Positions 1-4,694 of a stretch of DNA of 7,540 nucleotides are shown here, piece by piece. Position 1 is the stretch's first letter. Every line of letters begins with the position of its first letter. The stretch comes from Lutibacter sp. (GTDB lineage: Bacteria; Bacteroidota; Bacteroidia; Flavobacteriales; Flavobacteriaceae): NCBI GenBank assembly GCA_030599055.1, contig JAUVOS010000121.1:1-7540 (forward strand), written 5' to 3'. The position numbers and the translations under genes were made by a program. Under the pieces are notes generated by a model. That model saw only the letters and a program-made list of their open reading frames with translations, was not told the origin of the DNA and did not search any database.

Positions 1-188
1 GTCCACATACCTTTAGACATTCCTTTGCAACGCATTTATTGGAAAACGGTGCAGATTTACGTGCAATTCAGCAAATGCTAGGACATGAAAGCATTACTAC
101 AACTGAAATATATATGCATGTAGATCGTAAGTATTTGGGTAAAGTTATGGAGCAATATCATCCGAGGGCGAAGAAAAGCCCCCTCTAG
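1..188 (+). CDS. xerD: Site-specific tyrosine recombinase XerD, C-terminal part (5' truncated by window edge)
   Basis: This is the last 61 codons of a tyrosine recombinase, read in the frame beginning at base 3; the rest lies left of the window. XerD with XerC resolves chromosome dimers at dif, nicking DNA through a catalytic tyrosine. Visible catalytic elements are the box II H-x-x-R (HTFR, bases 6-17), the second histidine in LGH (bases 78-86) and the tyrosine of EIYMH (codon 111-113). The helix reading HLLENGADLRAIQQMLGHES is the classic Xer signature, and the ending YHPRAK is typical of flavobacterial XerD. The final codons (SPL and the TAG stop) lie inside a GC-rich intergenic repeat, so the extreme C-terminus seems to be supplied by that repeat. 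The gene converges on rny. Family membership is certain; XerD rather than XerC or an accessory integrase rests on the sequence match and the core-gene context. Confidence 0.9.
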   Translation, partial: PHTFRHSFATHLLENGADLRAIQQMLGHESITTTEIYMHVDRKYLGKVMEQYHPRAKKSPL

Positions 189-205
189 CCCATGCCCATC
201 CCCAA

Positions 206-223
206 CCTTTCCCAAGGGGAAGG
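206..223. terminator. Hairpin downstream of xerD, possible terminator
   Basis: The arms CCTTTCCC and GGGGAAGG pair over eight positions with one G-U pair and a two-base centre, so the innermost pair probably opens. It sits 17 bases after the xerD stop. No T-run follows on the + strand, so it is not a textbook intrinsic terminator; it may stabilise the mRNA 3' end. Confidence 0.4.
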
Positions 224-295
224 GAGCTAATAAGTACATACATATTAAATACAACTTTTGTTTGAATCCTCTTTTCTTTTACAAGAGTGGATGTT

Positions 296-313
296 CTCCC
301 CCCTTTGGGGGAG
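296..313. terminator. Hairpin downstream of rny, possible terminator
   Basis: The arms CTCCCCC and GGGGGAG flank a four-base loop (CTTT on the + strand). Reading leftwards it begins 15 bases after the rny stop codon (329-331). It is a very stable all-GC-core stem. On the - strand a pyrimidine-poor stretch follows rather than a clean T-run, so termination is inferred from stem strength and position between converging genes. Confidence 0.45.
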
Positions 314-328
314 TTAGAGGGAGCTTCT

Positions 329-1888
329 CTACTTCGCAATATTAATAGCCCGAGTTTCTCTAATAACAGTTACTCTTACTTGACCGGGATAGGTCATATC
401 ATTTTGAATCTTTTGAGAGATATTAAAAGACAATTCAGCAGCTTTATCATCACTTACTTTGTCACTTTCTACAATGACACGTAATTCTCTACCGGCTTGA
501 ATAGCATATGCTTTTTGTACTCCTGTAAAGGCAAATGCTGTTTCTTCTAGGTCTTTTAAACGTTGTATATAGGAATCAAGTACTTGACGTCTTGCACCAG
601 GTCGCGCGCCGGAAATAGCATCACAAACTTGTACAATAGGTGCGTATAATGATTTCATTTCAATTTCATCGTGATGTGCTCCAATAGCATTACAAACATC
701 TTGTTTTTCCCCATATTTTTCCGCCCATTTCATTCCAAGTAAAGCATGTGGAAGCTCACTTTCTTCTTCCGGAACCTTACCAATATCATGCAATAAACCG
801 GCTCTTTTTGCAACTTTTGGATTTAGACCTAATTCTGCAGCCATAATTCCACAAAGATTCGCTACCTCACGTGAGTGTTGCAATAAGTTTTGTCCATAAG
901 ATGACCGGAATTTCATTCTACCAACTACCTTAATCAACTCCGGATGCAAACCGTGAATTCCCAAATCAATTACGGTTCTTTTACCTACTTCAGCAATTTC
1001 TTTATTAATTTGTTTTTCTGTTTTTCCAACTATTTCTTCGATACGTGCCGGATGAATACGTCCATCTGTAACTAATTTATGCATTGACAAACGCGCAACT
1101 TCTCTTCTTACAGGATCAAAACAAGACAAAATAATTGCTTCGGGTGTATCATCTACAATAATTTCTACTCCTGTTGCAGATTCTAAAGCACGTATGTTGC
1201 GTCCTTCACGCCCTATAATTCGACCTTTTACATTATCAGAATCTAAATTAAAAACCGAAACACAATTTTCAACTGTTTGCTCTACTCCTATCCTTTGAAT
1301 CGTATTCAATACAATTTTAGTCGCTTCTTGCTCGGCTGTTAGTTTGGCTTCTTCCATTTGTTCTTGAATAAAAGCCATGGCATCAGTCTTTGCTTCTTCT
1401 TTAATAGAAGTGACCAGTTCTTTCTTTGCGTCTTCAGCAGATAAACCTGATAAAACCTCTAACTGCTCTACATGCTTTTTATGCATTTTATCGGCTTCAC
1501 GCTTTTTCTTTTCAAGAAAGTCTAATCGATAATCATATTCTTTAGTTTTAACCTCTAATTCTTGATTTTCTTTTTTATTCTTATTTAATTCTTGTGAGAC
1601 TTGAGATTCTTTATCTCGAATTCGCTTTTCAACATTTGTTATTTGTTTTTCACGTGACAAGATCACTTTTTCATGTTCTGACTTTAACTCGATAAATTTT
1701 TCTTTTGCTTGTAAAATTTTATCTTTTTTTAAAGTCTCTGCTTCAGCCTTTGCTTCTTTGATTATTCCGGTAGCTGTTCTTTGCGAGTTTCTGATGGTTC
1801 CGGAGGCACGCTGTCTTTCAATTATTTTTGCAATGGCAAAACCTATAGCTAGGGCTACTATTCCAATTATTATATACATTGTGTTCAT
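329..1888 (-). CDS. rny: Ribonuclease Y (membrane-anchored endoribonuclease)
   Basis: RNase Y cleaves single-stranded mRNA internally and starts mRNA decay and processing at the inner face of the cytoplasmic membrane. With the start chosen here the protein is 519 residues, the usual family length. In order it has one membrane helix (about residues 5-22), a long charged coiled coil (about 25-190), a KH RNA-binding domain with GRIIGREGRNI (222-232), and a metal-dependent HD domain with H338, H367-D368 in GLLHDIGK, H405-H406 in GAHHDE and D423. A C-terminal domain ends RETRAINIAK. All expected HD ligands are intact. An in-frame ATG at 1925-1927 would add 13 residues (beginning MISKYLKCFK), but the family normally begins just before the membrane helix, so the ATG at 1886-1888 is preferred. 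No Shine-Dalgarno is visible at either. It lies downstream of zapA, separated by a structured RNA with its own T-run. Confidence 0.96.
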   Translation of the reverse strand: MNTMYIIIGIVALAIGFAIAKIIERQRASGTIRNSQRTATGIIKEAKAEAETLKKDKILQAKEKFIELKSEHEKVILSREKQITNVEKRIRDKESQVSQELNKNKKENQELEVKTKEYDYRLDFLEKKKREADKMHKKHVEQLEVLSGLSAEDAKKELVTSIKEEAKTDAMAFIQEQMEEAKLTAEQEATKIVLNTIQRIGVEQTVENCVSVFNLDSDNVKGRIIGREGRNIRALESATGVEIIVDDTPEAIILSCFDPVRREVARLSMHKLVTDGRIHPARIEEIVGKTEKQINKEIAEVGKRTVIDLGIHGLHPELIKVVGRMKFRSSYGQNLLQHSREVANLCGIMAAELGLNPKVAKRAGLLHDIGKVPEEESELPHALLGMKWAEKYGEKQDVCNAIGAHHDEIEMKSLYAPIVQVCDAISGARPGARRQVLDSYIQRLKDLEETAFAFTGVQKAYAIQAGRELRVIVESDKVSDDKAAELSFNISQKIQNDMTYPGQVRVTVIRETRAINIAK

Positions 1889-1970
1889 TATGTTGGTTTT
1901 AAAACACTTTAAATATTTAGAAATCATTTAAATACCTAGAATTCTAAAAATAAATAAGTGTCAAATTTGA

Positions 1971-1989
1971 AATAAAAAACCTGTATTAA
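1971..1989 (-). terminator. T-run at the 3' end of the candidate 6S RNA
   Basis: The 3' arm of the closing stem is followed directly by six T residues, then ATT, on the - strand. Pairing with the distant 5' arm at 2121-2130 would make this an intrinsic-terminator-like end, separating the RNA from rny or partly attenuating read-through from zapA. Confidence 0.5.
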
Positions 1990-2130
1990 AAGGGTTTAAA
2001 AACTCCATTCAAACAAGTTTAGGGCTAACAACATGATCAAGTATCCGTTCGATGACGGCTCGCTTTAACACATATGACTTACCCTTTTGAATAAAATCGT
2101 GTTGAGTTTAACAACCAAAATTAATACAGG
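1972..2130 (-). ncRNA. ssrS: Candidate 6S RNA (6S-Flavo-like) between zapA and rny
   Basis: Read on the - strand, this 269-bp gene-free interval holds a long rod-like RNA. The outer arms CCTGTATTAA (2130-2121) and TTAATACAGG (1989-1980) pair perfectly and are followed at once by TTTTTTATT, a terminator-like end. Next inside, 2116-2104 pairs with 2005-1993 (GGTT/AACC and AAACTC/GAGTTT around three mismatches). Then ATTCAAA (2092-2086) can pair with TTTGAAT (2013-2007), GGG (2084-2082) with CCC (2024-2022), and a tip hairpin CCGT/ACGG has a six-base loop (2058-2045). Between these stems are an 11-base and an 8-base bulge, or one large bubble if the seven-base stem opens. A long closing stem, a central bubble and an apical stem are the hallmarks of 6S RNA, which binds RNA polymerase by mimicking an open promoter. 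A position next to zapA matches ssrS in enterobacteria. The family name is inferred; the structure is seen. The exact 5' end is unknown. Confidence 0.72.
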
Positions 2131-2157
2131 TAGTAATTGTAATTTTATGTAAAGAAC

Positions 2158-2451
2158 TTAATCTAATTTTTCCACTAGTAATTGATGTAAATCTTCCAAT
2201 TTATTTGTAGCATTAACTACGGCATCATCGGTGTTTAATTCGTTTATTTCAAGAGTTGAAGCAAATTGTAGGGCACACATTGCCAATACATCTTGCTTAT
2301 CGCTAACAGCATAATCTTGCTCAAATCGCTTTACCAAATCATTTATTTTATTCGCTGCTTTACGCATGCCTTCCTCTTCATTTTGCGAACTGATATTTAG
2401 CGGATATACCCTATTAGCTATCGTTACTCGTATTTTAATCTTATCTCCCAT
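2158..2451 (-). CDS. zapA: Cell division protein ZapA
   Basis: ZapA bundles FtsZ filaments and stabilises the Z-ring in the cytoplasm. The 97-residue product matches the usual family size. It starts MGDKIKIRVTIANRVYPL, the characteristic ZapA N-terminal beta-hairpin that ends in YPL. The middle has the conserved helix segment DKQDVLAMCALQFAS (about residues 51-65), and a C-terminal helix with coiled-coil character (about 70-95) follows. An upstream GTG at 2467-2469 would add MISFLF and overlap the preceding gene's stop, but the ATG at 2449-2451 fits the family far better. That start lies 10 bases after the stop of the coiled-coil gene, so the two are almost certainly cotranscribed. No Shine-Dalgarno is seen, as is common in this phylum. 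The candidate 6S RNA begins about 27 bases after the stop. Confidence 0.9.
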   Translation of the reverse strand: MGDKIKIRVTIANRVYPLNISSQNEEEGMRKAANKINDLVKRFEQDYAVSDKQDVLAMCALQFASTLEINELNTDDAVVNATNKLEDLHQLLVEKLD

Positions 2452-2461
2452 AAACAAAAAA

Positions 2462-2749
2462 CTAATCACTCAACTGAGCAATACACATATCAATTTCTTT
2501 GATAAGTATATTTATCTTTTTAGTGGTTTTTTCTATATTATCACTACCTTGAATAGTTCTGGCGAGTTTTAGAGAATCAAAATCTGATTCGTGTTCTTGT
2601 AAAACCTGCTCCTTGACATTTAATTTTTGCCGTAATGCCGTTAAATTACCACGAAGTATTTGGTTTTCTTCTTTAAGAAAAGAATATCTTTCCAAAACTA
2701 AACCTAACTTACCTTCTAATAATTCAACAACTTGTGTTATTTTTTGCAT
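2462..2749 (-). CDS. Small coiled-coil protein upstream of zapA (ZapB-like, function unproven)
   Basis: A 95-residue acidic-and-basic helical protein with no signal peptide or membrane segment, so cytoplasmic. From about residue 8 to 58 it shows heptad-like leucine spacing (for example VVELLEGKLGLVLERY, then LKEENQILRGNLTALRQKL), followed by a linker and a second helix (about 72-90) ending CIAQLSD. The pattern LE-x-K, then LKEEN, then spaced leucines, resembles enterobacterial ZapB, a coiled-coil partner of ZapA, but coiled coils converge easily and I cannot show homology. The ATG at 2747-2749 is chosen over the in-frame TTG one codon upstream. The next gene, zapA, starts 10 bases after its stop, which supports a division-related role. 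It is the first gene of the leftward unit, following a good promoter match. It is real by conserved context and codon pattern; the product name is inference. Confidence 0.75.
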   Translation of the reverse strand: MQKITQVVELLEGKLGLVLERYSFLKEENQILRGNLTALRQKLNVKEQVLQEHESDFDSLKLARTIQGSDNIEKTTKKINILIKEIDMCIAQLSD

Positions 2750-2775
2750 CAAATAAAATGTCTATACTATTTTGA

Positions 2776-2806
2776 CAAATTTAGGGAGGGTTTTCCATAA
2801 AAGCAA
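2776..2806 (-). promoter_or_regulatory. Bacteroidota-type promoter for the coiled-coil gene / zapA unit
   Basis: On the - strand TTG (2806-2804) is followed after 20 bases by TAAATTTG (2783-2776), a perfect match to the phylum's -7 motif TAnnTTTG with -33 TTG. Transcription would begin near 2770, leaving a leader of about 20 bases before the ATG at 2749. The motif match is seen; promoter activity is inferred. Confidence 0.55.
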
Positions 2807-2823
2807 GATTTTTATTAGTTATT

Positions 2824-2854
2824 TTGTATTATTCTAATTTAACCAGTAATTTCG
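2824..2854 (+). promoter_or_regulatory. Bacteroidota-type promoter for the M23 peptidase gene
   Basis: TTG (2824-2826) is followed after 20 bases by TAATTTCG (2847-2854), matching TAnnTTTG at all fixed positions but one. The spacing equals that of the divergent promoter on the other strand. Transcription would begin near 2860, about 40 bases before the ATG at 2903. AT-rich sequence yields chance matches, so confidence is moderate. Confidence 0.4.
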
Positions 2855-2902
2855 TGGCCTACTAATTGCTTTGAATAATAAATAAATTTAAAAAAACACA
2901 CT

Positions 2903-4609
2903 ATGATATCTAAATATATAGTAAGCTTTTTCGTTTTGCTTAGTTTTCTTGGTTTAAGAAGTCAAAACAACCGATATCCTCAAGATTATTTTCAAAAACC
3001 TTTAGATATTCCGATAATTCTTTCCGGAACCTTTGGCGAATTACGTAGCAATCATTTTCATTCTGGGATAGATATCAAAACCCAACAACGTGAAGGTTTA
3101 AAAATATTTGCCACAGCTGAAGGCTATGTTTCACGTATCAAAATTAGTAATTGGGGTTATGGAAAAGCTGTTTACATCACACATCCAAATGGCTATACTA
3201 CGGTATATGGACATTTAAAAAAATTCAATACAAAAATTGAAACTTATCTTAAGAAAAAACAATACGAAAAAGAAAGTTATAGCATCCAATTGTTCCCAAA
3301 ATCTAGTGAATTACCTGTTTCTAAAGGAGAAATAATTGCTTTTTCTGGCAGTACCGGAGGTTTTGTTGGCGCTCATTTGCATTATGAAATACGAAAAACA
3401 GATGGAGCTATTCCTATCAATCCCATGCTATTTGGGTTACGTGTCGCTGACCATAAAAAACCGGCAATCAATCAACTCTATGCCTATCCACTATCTTATG
3501 AAGCGCAAGTACACCAATCAGCTAAGCCTGTTAAAATTATTTTTAAACCTCAAAAAAACGGTGACTTAATCGCTAATAAGGTTATCGCAAGTGGTACAAT
3601 AGGATTCGCAATCAATGCATTTGACCGGCAAGACGGCGCATTAAACAAAAATGGTATCTACAGTTTAGAACTCGCACTTAATGGCAGAAAGATTTATGAA
3701 CATAAAGTTGAAAAGTTTTCTTTTGCTGAATCAAAATACATCAACCTATTTATTGATTACGCTCATTACAAAAAGCACAATCAACGTTTGCAAAAATGCT
3801 TCGTTGAACCTAATAATAAATTGAGTATTTACGACAAACAATTTCCTGAATTAGGCTATATAGAAGTAGTTGATGGCATGGAATACACTGTTGAAATAAT
3901 TGCAAAAGATTTAGATGGTAATCAAACAAAACTAATAATTCCTATTATTGGAAAGATTAGTCCGATAAAACTACCTTTTGTTGAAAAAGTTACAGATTAC
4001 CCTATTTTAGCGACAGCATTTAACAAATTTTCCAAAGATGGTGTTACGGTCGCTTTTCCAAAAAATACATTTTACAAGGATTTTTATTTAGATTTTAAGG
4101 TAAATGTTGACGGTTCAGCACATATTCACAAAGAAACTGTACCGCTTCAAAATAGTTATACACTTACTTTTAACGTTGATAAATATAATGCTGAAGAGCG
4201 AAAACATCTATTTATAGCAAGTTATAACTATAAAAACTACCCACGCTATTCTAGTACTGTAAAAAAAGAAAATACGTTTTATACAAAAACAAAGCGCTTG
4301 GGAAAATTCTCTTTACTATCTGATTATAAAGCTCCTACTATTATTCCAAATAATTTTAAGGATGGTCAGTGGTTGAGTAAATACAAATATTTAAAAGTCC
4401 AAATTAAAGATGATTTATCAGGCATCAAATCCTATCGCGGAGAAATTGATGGTAAATGGATTTTATTGGAATGGGACCTAAAAAAAGGAGTTTTAGTATA
4501 TGATTTTAGTGATAGAACCTTATCGGGGACAAAACATAATTTAAAAATCGTACTAACGGATAATGCCAACAATACTAAAACCTATTCAGCTACGTTTTAT
4601 AGAAAGTAA
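2903..4609 (+). CDS. Secreted M23 family (LytM-type) zinc metallopeptidase
   Basis: A probable peptidoglycan endopeptidase cutting stem-peptide cross-links in the periplasm. The 568-residue product opens with a signal peptide (MISKYIVSFFVLLSFLGLRS, likely cut near residue 20; no lipobox cysteine). The LytM domain spans about residues 38-175. HSGID gives zinc ligands H53 and D57, YGHL gives H104, and AHLHYEIR gives H158 and ligand H160, so the active site is complete. About 35 residues (108-142), rich in lysine, separate YGHL from the HxH strand, longer than in minimal LytM domains. The remaining 390 or so residues are beta-rich, with DLDGNQTKLIIPI and TDNANNTKTYSATFYRK segments recalling Ig-like folds; I do not recognise this part. 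There is no C-terminal sorting domain visible. A TonB-dependent receptor follows 85 bases downstream on the same strand. Physiological substrate and role are unknown. Confidence 0.88.
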   Translation: MISKYIVSFFVLLSFLGLRSQNNRYPQDYFQKPLDIPIILSGTFGELRSNHFHSGIDIKTQQREGLKIFATAEGYVSRIKISNWGYGKAVYITHPNGYTTVYGHLKKFNTKIETYLKKKQYEKESYSIQLFPKSSELPVSKGEIIAFSGSTGGFVGAHLHYEIRKTDGAIPINPMLFGLRVADHKKPAINQLYAYPLSYEAQVHQSAKPVKIIFKPQKNGDLIANKVIASGTIGFAINAFDRQDGALNKNGIYSLELALNGRKIYEHKVEKFSFAESKYINLFIDYAHYKKHNQRLQKCFVEPNNKLSIYDKQFPELGYIEVVDGMEYTVEIIAKDLDGNQTKLIIPIIGKISPIKLPFVEKVTDYPILATAFNKFSKDGVTVAFPKNTFYKDFYLDFKVNVDGSAHIHKETVPLQNSYTLTFNVDKYNAEERKHLFIASYNYKNYPRYSSTVKKENTFYTKTKRLGKFSLLSDYKAPTIIPNNFKDGQWLSKYKYLKVQIKDDLSGIKSYRGEIDGKWILLEWDLKKGVLVYDFSDRTLSGTKHNLKIVLTDNANNTKTYSATFYRK

Positions 4610-4615
4610 AATATC

Positions 4616-4649
4616 ATTTATTTGATTATTCTTGAATCAAGAAATAAAT
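4616..4649 (+). terminator. AT-rich hairpin between the M23 gene and the receptor gene
   Basis: ATTTATTTGATT (4616-4627) pairs with AATC plus AAATAAAT (4635-4638, 4642-4649), leaving a three-base AAG bulge and a seven-base loop. An alternative is a perfect seven-base inverted repeat TTCTTGA/TCAAGAA (4629-4643) around one base. It starts 6 bases after the peptidase stop. No T-run follows, so it could be a 3'-end stabiliser, a weak terminator or a protein-binding palindrome. Confidence 0.35.
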
Positions 4650-4694
4650 TGAGAATTTAATAACGAACCAATACACGTAAAAAATCTATAGATT

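Larger units (their letters stand above)
168..337. repeat. Inverted-repeat-bounded intergenic element at the convergent xerD/rny 3' ends
   Basis: The left arm (bases 168-188) begins GCGAAG and continues AAGCCCCCTCTAG. The right arm, read on the - strand from 337 to 314, begins GCGAAG and continues, after a 3-base offset, AAGCTCCCTCTAA. The 13-base cores match at 11 positions. Each arm is followed inward by a C-run/G-run hairpin (206-223 and 296-313). The unit therefore looks like two divergently oriented copies of one short GC-rich palindromic element, sharply different from the AT-rich surroundings. Similar GC-rich dispersed intergenic repeats occur in Flavobacteriia (recollection, not searched). 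It lies between two converging genes and overlaps both 3' ends, so it may act as a bidirectional terminator. Whether it is mobile or repeated elsewhere cannot be seen here. Confidence 0.6.

Noticed and set aside
145..339. 64-residue open frame on the - strand across the xerD/rny junction
   Set aside because: It overlaps the certain ends of xerD and rny and reads through the GC-rich repeat; the glycine/tryptophan-rich low-complexity product is a by-product of that repeat.
287..484. 65-residue open frame on the + strand
   Set aside because: It is antisense to the conserved C-terminal domain of rny and crosses the repeat hairpin; no recognisable protein features.
1913..1927. Near-identical first codons (MISKY) of the longer rny frame and the M23 gene
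   Set aside because: The match spans only five residues of AT-rich codons and the longer rny start is itself unlikely; treated as coincidence.
1937..1946. 10-bp palindrome TAGAATTCTA upstream of rny as an operator
   Set aside because: A palindrome this short and AT-rich is expected by chance, and nothing else supports regulation here.
2116..2123. Perfect TAnnTTTG match (TAATTTTG on the - strand) as a promoter of the 6S candidate
   Set aside because: No TTG lies at the expected distance upstream, and a start downstream of it would remove the 5' arm of the perfect closing stem; likely chance in T-rich sequence.
2366..2572. 68-residue open frame on the + strand antisense to zapA and the coiled-coil gene
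   Set aside because: Its hydrophobic look comes from the complement of AT-rich helical codons; both antisense genes are well supported.
3336..3569. 77-residue open frame inside the M23 gene
   Set aside because: It overlaps the essential HxH motif coding region in another frame and resembles nothing.
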